A stretch of DNA of 64,000 nucleotides, from the NCBI RefSeq assembly GCF_007752935.1, contig NZ_CP036319.1:1674001-1738000 (forward strand), given 5' to 3'. The notes beneath the pieces were generated by a model. The model saw only the letters and a list, made by a program, of their open reading frames with translations, did not search any database and was not told the origin of the DNA. Positions 35,233 through 43,904 of this stretch are shown one piece after another (the first letter of the stretch is position 1; each line of letters starts with the position of its first letter). Position numbers and translations under genes: made by a program. Origin of the DNA: Crateriforma conspicua. GTDB taxonomy: Bacteria > Planctomycetota > Planctomycetia > Pirellulales > Pirellulaceae.

Positions 35233-35966
35233 CGATGGTCGTTGATTTTTTGGCACAGGGAATCGAAGTGCCGCCGCTGTCGTCTCGCCAGATCGCTGCT
35301 GAGGCCGACGCGGTGCTGGCGGAGTACGCGAAGCGATTCGGGCCGATCACGAAACCTCCCATCGAAATCGAAGACGTTGCGACGTCGGTGTTGCCGCTGA
35401 CGTTTGGGTTCTCGGATCTCCAGAGCCAACTTGGTGGTCGCGTTCATGGTGCGATCTGGTTTTCGCGGCAGCACATTCTGATCGACGACGCGCTGAATCC
35501 TGATCGCTTTCCGGATCTGCTCGGTCGCTATCACTTCACGCTCGGCCATGAAATCGCACACTGGCAGTTACACCGGTTTTTGTTCCTGGACGAAGCCGGA
35601 CATGCGATCTTGTACGGTGACGATGAAATGCCGGATGTGATTTGTCGCAAGGATCACGCTCGTCCCTTGATCGAACGACAAGCCGATGAGTTCGCTGGTT
35701 GTTTGCTGATGCCGGAATGGTTGCTCAGGCCGGCGTGGCGAATGCTAACCGGCAGCGATGATCCGATTTGCGACTGCCGGCTTCGAGAACTCGTGCCGAC
35801 GATCGAGCCGATTCGTTTCTTGATCGACGCCGATGGGATCGAGGTCCAGCCGGATCCGATCCGTTTGATGCGTGAGGTGTTCTGTGAATCGCTGGCGGAT
35901 CAATTCGCGGTGTCGGACGAGGCGATGCGGATTCAATTGGAGTATCTGGGTTTGTTCGCTGAGTAG
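35229..35966 (+). CDS. ImmA/IrrE family zinc metallopeptidase
   Basis: The zinc-binding motif is FTLGHEIAHWQLH (HEXXH with an Asp/Glu-type third ligand further on, in RQADEFAGCLLMP). It is 245 aa and translationally coupled to the XRE gene (GTG 35229 overlaps the XRE stop; ATG 35235 is a close alternative). ImmA-type proteases cut the XRE repressor and switch on mobile-element genes, usually upon a damage signal. A strong terminator follows 21 bases after the stop. Confidence 0.92.
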   Translation: MTMVVDFLAQGIEVPPLSSRQIAAEADAVLAEYAKRFGPITKPPIEIEDVATSVLPLTFGFSDLQSQLGGRVHGAIWFSRQHILIDDALNPDRFPDLLGRYHFTLGHEIAHWQLHRFLFLDEAGHAILYGDDEMPDVICRKDHARPLIERQADEFAGCLLMPEWLLRPAWRMLTGSDDPICDCRLRELVPTIEPIRFLIDADGIEVQPDPIRLMREVFCESLADQFAVSDEAMRIQLEYLGLFAE

Positions 35967-35986
35967 GCAGCTTTGAGGGTTTGTTC

Positions 35987-36015
35987 ATGCCTCCTAATCG
36001 GAGGCATTCGTTTTT
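35987..36015 (+). terminator. intrinsic terminator after the XRE-ImmA operon
   Basis: ATGCCTCC (35987-35994) pairs with GGAGGCAT (36000-36007) over a 5-base loop, followed by TCGTTTTT. It ends the repressor operon before the next unit at 36070. Confidence 0.85.
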
Positions 36016-36069
36016 GATTCATTGTTTAGTGTGTAGTGTACGGTATGTTTCCGGGAGGGTGAAAAGACG

Positions 36070-37269
36070 ATGTCATTAGCTGGGTTTAATCCGCGGAATG
36101 TCCTGCGGCAGACTTCCAACGGTTTGCTGGAGGAAATGTTTGGCGGGCTGAAGATTCCGATCGACGTGAATTGGTCCGAGGCGATCGAAACGGACGTCGA
36201 ACCGATCTTTCAGGCGTATCAGTCGCTGGAGGAGCCGACGAGACAGAAGATCGAATTGCTACTGCGTGACTTGCATTCGATGGCCACGGAGTCGGGACAA
36301 CGTTCGATCTTTCAACAAGCCATCCAAATTGGCGAAGACGATTTCCTTGCGGAACTCGAACGGTTCGATAGCCGGTACGACGTCGCGATGCTGACCTATT
36401 TGTCGAAGCCGGAGGTCTGGCAAGTGGCCACTCGCTTCGCGGCAGCCGACCGCGTGATTGGCGGGCGATCGTCTCAGCGGCGCATCAACCTTCCGTCGGC
36501 GAAACCTCGAACCTCGCCCCAGCACATGAAGTCGTTTTCTGGTGCCTTGTCAGCGTTCTATTCGGCTCATCAGGGTCGCGGCCGGCAATGCGTGGCCGAG
36601 TACTTGCTGCGCTGCGAGAACCTGCACTATGTCTTCGCGAGCCTGGACGACTATCGCAAAACGTTCATGAAGCTGATCGACGGCGGCAACGCGTTCAAGC
36701 GGGTTTGTGAAACGCATGTGTTTGAAAACGTATTTGCCTACGACGAAGCGAATCACGTTCTCGACGTGTACGCGCTCGGTGGAAAACCGACAATCGGTCC
36801 GCTGCAAAAGATCTTTGCTCGCGAGTTCCTGGGGATCGAATTGCCGCCGGAAGATCCCAACGCCGAGCCATTCTCGCTGGGGATCCTGTTGGATCCGAAG
36901 TTTCGGTTTCCGACTGATCCCGAGGACGCCGTACGCTCGGTCGTGATCGCGGCGGCTCGTGTGTTGATTCTCGGCTCAAAAGAAAAGTTGCACTTCAATC
37001 CGAACGTCGACTTCGGACCATCGAGTTTTCAACGCATGATCGAACGATACATCCGGCAAGACAACTTGCCGCGGTCGATCATGCATCTCGAGCGCGTCGA
37101 CCTGCGATTCCTGATGGAAAACGGTCACGAGTTCAACCTCTCAATCACGCGGCCCAACCGTAGCACCATCAAATCGTTGGCGACGCGAGATCGCTTGTTG
37201 GCTGAAAAGTACCTTCGTCAGTGGGGGATCGACCTTGCGAGCGATTGTGACGCTGTTTCGGTTGCTTGA
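36070..37269 (+). CDS. hypothetical protein, 399 aa, phage-region unknown
   Basis: No family is recognised. The protein is globular with mixed alpha/beta content, no signal or membrane helix, and several polar helices (EEPTRQKIELLLRDLHSMATE; YVFASLDDYRKTFMKLIDGG). It lacks catalytic-type motifs that I could pick out. It has its own upstream region with a half-operator (36023-36031) and it overlaps the following gene by 35 bases, so the two are co-expressed. A GGGAGGG lies before the ATG. Confidence 0.8.
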   Translation: MSLAGFNPRNVLRQTSNGLLEEMFGGLKIPIDVNWSEAIETDVEPIFQAYQSLEEPTRQKIELLLRDLHSMATESGQRSIFQQAIQIGEDDFLAELERFDSRYDVAMLTYLSKPEVWQVATRFAAADRVIGGRSSQRRINLPSAKPRTSPQHMKSFSGALSAFYSAHQGRGRQCVAEYLLRCENLHYVFASLDDYRKTFMKLIDGGNAFKRVCETHVFENVFAYDEANHVLDVYALGGKPTIGPLQKIFAREFLGIELPPEDPNAEPFSLGILLDPKFRFPTDPEDAVRSVVIAAARVLILGSKEKLHFNPNVDFGPSSFQRMIERYIRQDNLPRSIMHLERVDLRFLMENGHEFNLSITRPNRSTIKSLATRDRLLAEKYLRQWGIDLASDCDAVSVA

Positions 37270-38386
37270 CCGAGGCGATGAACCGTTGGTGGATTGCGAC
37301 ACGCTTCGATTACTGGGCGGTTGCGATCCCGACGACCTAGTTCGATCCGGCGTGTTGGTGCCGGCCGAGCCGTCGATGTCGCTGCATGCAAGTTGCGGAC
37401 AATGCAATGTCCACGATGTGGTTCGTGTTCCGCGACCAACTGGGGTTGAGTTTTACGAAGCGTGCCCTTTCGACGGCGCAGACTTGGTTGAGAAAGAGCG
37501 ATTGCGGCAATGGTCGATTGACGGTCGGGCGATCGCGGAATTGTTTGCCTCGGCGATGCCGGACGGCGGCCCGGCGGAAACACTGTTACCGGGTGTGGCG
37601 TGGAGAATTGGCGAGGTGCAAGTTGGTGGTGAATCGTTTCCGATTGTTTTGACGACGACCCGATCAGCATCGCGTCTGGCAGACCGGAGTGGTGCGTCAC
37701 GAATGATTTTGATTGGCGATGAGCTTCCCGGCGAGGGTTTCGCGGGAAGACTGAGCATCACTGAAGCTTTCGCCATTTGCTCGAAACAGATCAAGTCGCG
37801 ACCGGAGCGTTTTGCACAGGTCTTGCCATTGTCGAGTGTGCCGCTAGGCAACGCGTTCTATCGCAAAGGCCAGATGTGGGTGGTGCGGTTCGAGGGGCAG
37901 GAGACTTACCTTGAGAACAATGTCGGCCCACTCTACATCGCTCGGCTGTTGGCGACGCCGAACCGAGCGGTACCGGCGGTCACGTTGATGGCCAGTCGCA
38001 TCGGGATCGACGAGCGGCAGCTGATTGGGTCGTCCGGCGAATTGACGGACGAAGCGGCAGTGGAAGAGTGTCGCGGTCGGTACCACGAGCTGATGGTCGA
38101 GATCACTGAAGCGAAAGCGAACAATGACTTGGGTTGGCTGGAAAAGCTGCAGTCCGAACAGGATCAGTTGGCCCTGCACTTCGCATCGGTATTGGGCAAG
38201 GGTGGCAAACCTCGCGAAGTTGGCGACATCAAGAAGGTGAGCCAATCGGTTTCGGTCGGCATCAAGCGAACGCTTGATGTACTCGACACGGAATTAAAAC
38301 CGCTGGCCGATCATCTGCGAGCGCACCTCAGTCGTGGTGTCTGTCCAGTCTATTCACCGCCCGCCGACATCGACTGGTTGGTTTGA
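37235..38386 (+). CDS. hypothetical protein with C-terminal winged-helix-like/coiled-coil module
   Basis: The N-terminal third has a possible zinc site (HASCGQCN ... ACPFDG, Cys residues ~54, 57 and 77). The C-terminal ~150 residues look like a module I have seen at the end of various actinobacterial and planctomycete regulators: a winged-helix-type segment (LYIARLLATPNRAVPAVTLM) and then a charged helical stretch (RYHELMVEITEAKANNDLGW) and VKRTLDVL-type helix. DNA binding is inferred only from that likeness. It overlaps both neighbours (35 bases with the 5' gene, 4 bases with the next ORF), so it is in an operon with them. Confidence 0.65.
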   Translation: MRAIVTLFRLLDRGDEPLVDCDTLRLLGGCDPDDLVRSGVLVPAEPSMSLHASCGQCNVHDVVRVPRPTGVEFYEACPFDGADLVEKERLRQWSIDGRAIAELFASAMPDGGPAETLLPGVAWRIGEVQVGGESFPIVLTTTRSASRLADRSGASRMILIGDELPGEGFAGRLSITEAFAICSKQIKSRPERFAQVLPLSSVPLGNAFYRKGQMWVVRFEGQETYLENNVGPLYIARLLATPNRAVPAVTLMASRIGIDERQLIGSSGELTDEAAVEECRGRYHELMVEITEAKANNDLGWLEKLQSEQDQLALHFASVLGKGGKPREVGDIKKVSQSVSVGIKRTLDVLDTELKPLADHLRAHLSRGVCPVYSPPADIDWLV

Positions 38387-38460
38387 ACTATCTGGAAACA
38401 AATTCGCTGCGAAAGAAACCACAACAGCTAACGAATAACACTTTAAGCCTTAGGACAACG

Positions 38461-39165
38461 ATGACTCTTAGAAACCGAATCCAACAAGCGTTAAAGCAAG
38501 AACGCGGAATCCGGCTATCGGCCGCGGAAGTACAAGGAATCGCTTCGGCCTTGCACATTGATTTCCCGGTGACGCGACCGATGATCGCACGGCGGTCCAA
38601 GCTGTCACCATCAAAAACGCCGATCGACGGGCACGTGCGTTGGATGATCCATCGAGATTTGAAAGATGTTGTGGCGATTGATGTTGCGGCAACCTGTGCT
38701 CCGTGGAGCAAAGACGACTACAAAAGTCGCCTGAGCCAACGAAATACAGTCGCCATGGTGATTGAGTTGCCTCGTGTCGGCCGCCGCAAGCCCGTGATTG
38801 TCGGTTCCATGGTCTATCAACTCCACAAGCAGCACGTCGAGTTGGAACGGATCTTTATCGAACCAGAGGTTCAATTGCATTCATTTGGGCGGCAATTGAT
38901 TTCCGAGCTGCGATCGAGATTGACCCGAGAGCGTCGGACGCGAATCAAAGTCACGGTCGAGGAATCCAATCTTCGTCTCTTGCTGTTTTTTCAAGCGGTC
39001 GGGTTTTCTGCGGTTGAATCATCTGGCGGAAGAGTTGTCATGGAACATTGGTGGAACGATGACCCCAGTCCGTTTCGCGACATTGAAAAGCGTCAGCGAT
39101 CCGGATCAACGCGGTCACCACGCGATGATCGTGATCAAGAGGGCGACAACCGTATCGGTGTCTAA
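38461..39165 (+). CDS. GNAT-type N-acetyltransferase
   Basis: The core (residues ~95-185) fits the GNAT fold: VGSMVYQLHKQHVELERIFIEPEVQ, the acetyl-CoA binding loop-helix (SFGRQLISELRSRL), and a closing strand-helix (KVTVEESNLRLLLFFQAVGF). From ATG 38461 it is 234 aa; an in-frame start at 38383 is possible but would add a low-quality leader. Function in the element is unknown. It may modify a host or phage protein. Confidence 0.75.
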   Translation: MTLRNRIQQALKQERGIRLSAAEVQGIASALHIDFPVTRPMIARRSKLSPSKTPIDGHVRWMIHRDLKDVVAIDVAATCAPWSKDDYKSRLSQRNTVAMVIELPRVGRRKPVIVGSMVYQLHKQHVELERIFIEPEVQLHSFGRQLISELRSRLTRERRTRIKVTVEESNLRLLLFFQAVGFSAVESSGGRVVMEHWWNDDPSPFRDIEKRQRSGSTRSPRDDRDQEGDNRIGV

Positions 39166-39357
39166 AAACTTTTCTTAGCGACTCCAAATGTCGCTCGGCG
39201 ACTTGAGAAGTCGCGGCACGTCTTCGCTGTGAGGACGTGACGGACGAACCTCGCCGGCCGCCTGCGGTTTTTTCGTGACATGGCTTGTCGCGACGCAGCT
39301 TCTTTGCGGTCCGTGCGAATCGCTCGCATCACGGGATGCCTCCAGCCGGAGACAACC

Positions 39358-39972
39358 ATGAGTGCGAATACTCAAGCGGACGGCAAACGGCTTGGCGAAG
39401 AGATTCTCAACGATTTCGCGATTAAGACGGCGCGGATCAAAGCCGAGCAACTCCATCGGCGACCGGAATTCAGCGACTGTGACGCCGAAGACATCGCTCA
39501 AGAGTTGCTGATGTACTTGATCCAAAAAGCTGACTGTTTCGACCCGTCGCGATCGAAGGTGAACACGTTCATCAACCGAGTCATCAACTCGGGCGTGCGA
39601 GAACTGTTGCGATCGAGGAAACGCCACAAACGGCATCCGATCGAAGATGGCGTGCAAATGCAATCGTTTGAGACGCCCGTCGACACGGTGGATGAAACGT
39701 TCGCGACTCTGGGTGGCGAAATCTGTGACGAGGACCAGGTCCGACGAAGCCAGTCGTCTTACAGCGATCCATTCGAGGCGATCGACGAAGCGGACGCTTT
39801 GGAGGTCGCGATGCAGACGATGCCCGCGGAATTGCGGCGGGTGTGCGAGTACCTGCGTTGTCATTCGATGAGCAGCACGATGAAAAAGTATGGCCTGCCG
39901 CGTCGGCGGTTCAACGCGGTGCGTGCCGAGATCGCCAAGCACTTGAAGAAGTATGGCGTGGCCAATTTCTGA
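39358..39972 (+). CDS. phage-encoded sigma-70-family (ECF-like) factor
   Basis: From ATG 39358 the protein is 204 aa. Region 2 reads CDAEDIAQELLMYLIQKADC ... VNTFINRVINSGVRELLRSRKRHKR, typical of the -10 binding/core-binding region, and region 4 is the C-terminal HTH-like segment (RRVCEYLRCHSMSSTMKKYG, then FNAVRAEIAKHLKKYGV). It should direct transcription of phage genes. A bipartite motif 6 bases downstream of its stop recurs at two other phage operon starts and is a good candidate for its promoter (see the motif entries). GGAG precedes the ATG. Confidence 0.82.
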   Translation: MSANTQADGKRLGEEILNDFAIKTARIKAEQLHRRPEFSDCDAEDIAQELLMYLIQKADCFDPSRSKVNTFINRVINSGVRELLRSRKRHKRHPIEDGVQMQSFETPVDTVDETFATLGGEICDEDQVRRSQSSYSDPFEAIDEADALEVAMQTMPAELRRVCEYLRCHSMSSTMKKYGLPRRRFNAVRAEIAKHLKKYGVANF

Positions 39973-39977
39973 GATTG

Positions 39978-40015
39978 GCGTACAGGGCGACCAATTCACG
40001 GCATAGGTAACCAGG
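39978..40015 (+). promoter_or_regulatory. phage bipartite promoter-like motif, copy A
   Basis: GCGTACA (39978-39984), exactly 12 variable bases, then CACGGCATAGGTAACC. It stands 53 bases before the replication block start at 40068. Copies B (58470) and C (51322, minus strand) have the same boxes and the same 12-base gap, while the gap sequence is not conserved. Confidence 0.6.
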
Positions 40016-40067
40016 GGCGGCCAACGGGTCGTCGGAACATCAAACCTCCCATCCACCAGGTTAGCGA

Positions 40068-40301
40068 ATGAGTGATTTGGACATTGAACGCCGCGTAGCA
40101 CTTTCATTGGCGGTCGGCCGTTACTTGCGATCGGCCGACCGCTTCAACGAAGCGTCACGAGATTTCACCGGAGCGTGCAAGTCGCTCCGCAAGCAACTGG
40201 GAACCAACCAACGGTTCGTCGCCCAAATTGATTTCAAGCACTACCTCGTGACCAGCGATCGCGATGGCAATTTCGACATCGAAGCGATCCCGACTCTGTA
40301 A
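40068..40301 (+). CDS. small phage hypothetical protein, 77 aa
   Basis: A short protein with a helical N-terminus (LSLAVGRYLRSADRFNEASRD) and a beta-rich end (QRFVAQIDFKHYLVTSDRDG). It is the first gene of the rightward replication block, following promoter-like motif A. No family is recognised. A GGTTAGCGA stretch lies before the ATG. Confidence 0.6.
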   Translation: MSDLDIERRVALSLAVGRYLRSADRFNEASRDFTGACKSLRKQLGTNQRFVAQIDFKHYLVTSDRDGNFDIEAIPTL

Positions 40302-40343
40302 TTCCAGCCATCCCAACCATTCAACGAAGGAACTATCCAACCC

Positions 40344-41102
40344 ATGACCAACTTACTCACAACCATTCAATCTGGCCGGCAATCGAAGCCGCCTCGTGTC
40401 TTGCTTTACGGTGTCGAAGGCATCGGCAAGTCAACGTTTGGCAGCGAAGCCCCAAAACCGATCTTCATTCAAACGGAAGACGGTCTCGACGAAATCGAAT
40501 GCGATCGCTTTCCGCTGGCGACGAAGTTCGATGACGTCATTGCCGCCCTGAAAACGCTCGTCAATGAGAAGCACGATTACGAATCCGTCGTGATCGACTC
40601 GCTCGATTGGCTGGAGCGTCTCGTCTGGGACAAACTCTGTCAGCAGTATGCCGTCGAGTCGATTGAGAAGGTCGACGGCGGGTATGCCCGCGGTTACATG
40701 CACGCCCTCTCTCTGTGGCGTGAAGTACTCGACCTGCTCAATGTGCTGCGTTCGCGCGGCATGGTGACGGTCTTGATCGCCCATTCCAAGGTCGAACGGT
40801 TCGAGGATCCCGAGTCCTCACCCTACGACCGCTATTCGCCGCGACTGCACAAGCACGCCGCTGCCCTGGTGAAAGAGTGGTGCGACGCCGTGCTGTTCGC
40901 GACGCGAAAGATGCGCACGCAGAGCGAAGACGGAGGTTTCAACCGCAAACGCACCATCGCTCACGCGATCGGCAAAGACGGTGGCGAACGCGTCGTGCGT
41001 GCTTACGGATCGCCCAGTTGCGTTGCCAAGAATCGTTACGGCATCGCTGAAGAATTGCCGCTCTCGTGGGCGGCGTTCGTGGCAGCGATGTCGGCCAACT
41101 AA
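40344..41102 (+). CDS. phage AAA/RecA-like ATPase (Sak4-type)
   Basis: The protein (252 aa) is a small P-loop ATPase of the phage NTP-binding/Sak4 group: Walker A GVEGIGKST (residues ~24-32), Walker B-like VVIDSLDWL, and a conserved VLIAHSKVERFEDPESSPYDRYSPRLH segment seen in these phage recombination proteins. It is probably involved in single-strand annealing or strand exchange with the DUF669 protein encoded next. It is in the block with DUF669, RusA and the helicase. Confidence 0.85.
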   Translation: MTNLLTTIQSGRQSKPPRVLLYGVEGIGKSTFGSEAPKPIFIQTEDGLDEIECDRFPLATKFDDVIAALKTLVNEKHDYESVVIDSLDWLERLVWDKLCQQYAVESIEKVDGGYARGYMHALSLWREVLDLLNVLRSRGMVTVLIAHSKVERFEDPESSPYDRYSPRLHKHAAALVKEWCDAVLFATRKMRTQSEDGGFNRKRTIAHAIGKDGGERVVRAYGSPSCVAKNRYGIAEELPLSWAAFVAAMSAN

Positions 41103-41157
41103 ATGACTCAACCAATTCTCTTTCTACAGACTCCAAACGAAGGACCACAGACTTACC

Positions 41158-41631
41158 ATGGCTAACCTCAACGGCTTTGATGCCAACACCGTCGAACCAG
41201 CCGACGACCTCGAACCGATCCCTTCGGGCAAGTACGTCGCCGTCATCACCGACAGCGAAATGAAACCCACGAAATCTGGCACGGGCAACTATCTGCAGTT
41301 GACGTTTCAGATCGTGGAGGGCGAGTACGCAAACCGTCTTCTCTGGGTGCGTCTCAACCTCGACAACCCCAACGCGACCGCGGTGGAAATCGCCCGGCGG
41401 GAGTTGTCTGCGATCTGCCGGTCGGTTGGCGTCTTGGTGCCAACCGACTCGGCGGACTTACACAACTTGCCATGCGTGATTCATGTGCGAGTGAAACGCC
41501 GGAACGACACCGGCGAGTTGCAGAACGAAGTGAAGGGATACTCGAAGAAAGATGCTGTTGCCCAGCCGATTGCCGCGTCGCAAGTCAGCGGCACGGACGA
41601 CCAGTCCGCGTCCCCACCTTGGAAGCGTTAA
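41158..41631 (+). CDS. DUF669 phage single-strand DNA-binding-type protein
   Basis: The protein (157 aa) matches the DUF669 pattern: GFDANTVEPADDLEPIPSGKY, YLQLTFQIVEGEYANRLLWVRL and RRELSAICRSVGVL. DUF669 proteins accompany Sak-like recombinases in phages and are thought to bind single-stranded DNA. It is followed by a strong terminator at 41657-41693, so the block may split here. Confidence 0.88.
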   Translation: MANLNGFDANTVEPADDLEPIPSGKYVAVITDSEMKPTKSGTGNYLQLTFQIVEGEYANRLLWVRLNLDNPNATAVEIARRELSAICRSVGVLVPTDSADLHNLPCVIHVRVKRRNDTGELQNEVKGYSKKDAVAQPIAASQVSGTDDQSASPPWKR

Positions 41632-41656
41632 CCGCCCGACAGCTTCCAAGGAACGG

Positions 41657-41693
41657 CACCCAGTCAGCAATGGATTGTTGGCTGGGTGTTTTT
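41657..41693 (+). terminator. intrinsic terminator after DUF669 gene
   Basis: CACCCAG (41657-41663) pairs with CTGGGTG (41682-41688), extended by inner pairs around AGCAA/TTGTT, and is followed by TTTTTA. It lies between DUF669 and RusA. Confidence 0.8.
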
Positions 41694-41724
41694 ATTCGCT
41701 CGTTGAACATCGAAGTAAGCCACC

Positions 41725-42243
41725 ATGATCCGACTCACGTTGCCCTATCCGCCTTCGGTCAATCATTACTGGCGACACGTTGGCAATCGCGTGTTGATCA
41801 GCAAGGAAGGCCGAAAGTATCGAGCGGCCGTCAGCTCGCTTCTGAATCGCAAGAACATCGAAACGCTGACGGGCGACTTGATCGTCGACATCGTCGTCCA
41901 TCCGCCCGATCGACGCCGGCGTGATGTCGACAACTGTTTGAAGGCGATGTTGGACTCGATGCAGTGGGGCGGTGCGTACGAGGACGATAGCCAGATTGTG
42001 CGATTGACGATCGAGAAACGGGAGCCGGCACCGAAAGCGGGCAACGCCGAAGTTGTGATTCAACGCATCCCTGCGCCGATTGGGAAAGCCGGCTTTCGCT
42101 CATGCTTGCGTTGCGACGAGGCCTTTGTTTCCACCGGTCCAGGCAATCGCATCTGCGAGAGTTGCACTTTCATCAACGACCTGCTGCCACCAGCGCTGCC
42201 AATCGAACGAGGTAGCAAACGGCACAACGGGGAGTTGATGTGA
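41725..42243 (+). CDS. rusA: RusA-type Holliday junction resolvase with C-terminal zinc ribbon
   Basis: The N-terminal ~115 residues are RusA: PYPPSVNHYW, then RRRDVDNCLKAMLDSMQ with the catalytic aspartates, and DDSQIVRLTIEK. RusA cuts Holliday junctions in phage recombination. A C-terminal extension has a CxxC...CxxC zinc ribbon (CLRCDEAFVSTGPGNRICESC), unusual for the short RusA family. The ATG overlaps none of its neighbours, but its stop overlaps the helicase start by 4 bases. Confidence 0.88.
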   Translation: MIRLTLPYPPSVNHYWRHVGNRVLISKEGRKYRAAVSSLLNRKNIETLTGDLIVDIVVHPPDRRRRDVDNCLKAMLDSMQWGGAYEDDSQIVRLTIEKREPAPKAGNAEVVIQRIPAPIGKAGFRSCLRCDEAFVSTGPGNRICESCTFINDLLPPALPIERGSKRHNGELM

Positions 42244-43904
42244 TGAAACTGCGTCCCTATCAGCAAGCCGCCGTCGATGCGGTCTACGATCACCTGCGAA
42301 ACCGCGACGACAATCCCGTCGCGGTTTTGCCGACGGGTGCGGGCAAGAGTCTCGTGCTGGCCAAAATCGCATCTGATGCCGTTGGGCAATGGAATGGTCG
42401 CGTACTGATCTTGGCGCACGTCAAAGAGCTGCTCGAACAGAATGCCGACAAGGTTCGTCGGTTGTGTCCCGATATTAAGGTCGGACTGTATTCGGCAGGC
42501 CTCAAGAAACGCGACACGAACACTTCCGTTCTTGTTGCCGGCATTCAAAGCATCTACAAGCGAGCGTGTGACCTCGATCCGTTTGATCTGATCGTCGTCG
42601 ATGAAGCCCATTTGATCTCAAAGAAGGGCGACGGCATGTATCGGCAGTTCCTGGCCGACTGCAAGGTCATCAATCCACACGTTCGCGTCATCGGCTTGAC
42701 AGCCACTCCGTTCCGCCTCGACTCCGGCATGATCTGCTCGCCAGACCACTTCCTGAATCAAGTCTGTTACGAGATCGGTATCAAGGAATTGATTCGTGAC
42801 GGATACCTGAGTCCGCTCATTTCCAAAGCCGGCGTGCACCGAGCCGACTTTGGCGGTCTGCACATCCGCGCCGGCGAGTTCGTCAGCGAAGAAGTGGAGT
42901 CTTTGGTCAACGACGACGCCCTCATGGTGGCCGCGTGTGGCGAAATCGTTGAACTGACGGTCGATCGCCGGGCAGTGTTGATCTTTGCGTCGTCCGTCGC
43001 ACACGGGCGGCGTGTCGTCGAAGTGTTGCGGGAAAATCACGGCATCGAGTGCGGTTTCGTGACCGGCGAAACACCAGCGGGCGAACGAGACGAACTGTTG
43101 GCCCGCGTCCGTGGCGATGCCCCAACATCGTTGATCGAAACCGAACCGCTACGCTTTCTCTGCAACGTAAACGTGCTCACCACCGGGTTCGACGCACCGC
43201 GAGTCGATTGCGTGGTGATGCTGCGTCCCACGATGTCGCCTGGCTTGCTTTGTCAATGCGTCGGCCGCGGCTTTCGCTTGCATCCCGGCAAGGAAAACTG
43301 CCTAGTCCTCGACTTCGGCGGCAACATTGAACGCCACGGACCGATCGACCAGATCAAGCCGAAAGACAAAGCCAAACGGCCGGACCAAGGCCCACCGGCG
43401 AAAGAGTGTGAAAAGTGTCACGCCTTGGTCGCATGCGGCTATGCCAACTGTCCCGAGTGCGGTCATCCGTTTCCGCCTCCGCAGCGTGAAGCCCACGACG
43501 CCGAGGCAAGCGAGGCCGGCGTGTTGTCTGGTGAATTGACCGACACCGAGTACGACGTCCAAGACATTATCTATCGCGTTCATCGCAAACGCGACGCTGA
43601 TGAAGACGCACCTCGCTGCCTGCGCGTCGACTACATGATCGGCCTCGAACGTTGGCAGAGCGAATTCATCTGCATCGAGCACTCTGGCTACGCACGTCGC
43701 AAAGCGGAAACGTGGTGGCGTGATCGTTGTCTCGATCCTTGTCCAACGAACGCTGAAGAAGCGATTGATATCGCCGAATCAGGTTTGCTTGCTGCGGCCG
43801 AGAAACTGACGGTCCGCTCGATCGCCGGCCAGAAATACGATCGCATCATCAAACAATCGCTCGGCGAGATTCCAAACGCAGCGTTGGAAGAGGCACCCTT
43901 TTGA
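42240..43904 (+). CDS. phage superfamily 2 DEAD/DEAH helicase
   Basis: The protein (554 aa) has Walker A LPTGAGKSLV (residues ~27-36), the DEAH box (LIVVDEAHLIS), SAT-like LTATPF and motif VI CQCVGRGFRLHPGKENCLVLDF. After the core is a four-Cys zinc ribbon (CEKCHALVACGYANCPECGH, about residues 390-410). It unwinds DNA in phage replication or repair. It overlaps RusA and the primase-polymerase gene at both ends. Confidence 0.9.
   Translation: MMKLRPYQQAAVDAVYDHLRNRDDNPVAVLPTGAGKSLVLAKIASDAVGQWNGRVLILAHVKELLEQNADKVRRLCPDIKVGLYSAGLKKRDTNTSVLVAGIQSIYKRACDLDPFDLIVVDEAHLISKKGDGMYRQFLADCKVINPHVRVIGLTATPFRLDSGMICSPDHFLNQVCYEIGIKELIRDGYLSPLISKAGVHRADFGGLHIRAGEFVSEEVESLVNDDALMVAACGEIVELTVDRRAVLIFASSVAHGRRVVEVLRENHGIECGFVTGETPAGERDELLARVRGDAPTSLIETEPLRFLCNVNVLTTGFDAPRVDCVVMLRPTMSPGLLCQCVGRGFRLHPGKENCLVLDFGGNIERHGPIDQIKPKDKAKRPDQGPPAKECEKCHALVACGYANCPECGHPFPPPQREAHDAEASEAGVLSGELTDTEYDVQDIIYRVHRKRDADEDAPRCLRVDYMIGLERWQSEFICIEHSGYARRKAETWWRDRCLDPCPTNAEEAIDIAESGLLAAAEKLTVRSIAGQKYDRIIKQSLGEIPNAALEEAPF

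Noticed and set aside
39175-40107. 310-aa minus-strand frame
   Set aside because: Antisense to the phage sigma gene; its end contains the bipartite motif, which makes a chance 'LVTYAV' translation shared with other copies.
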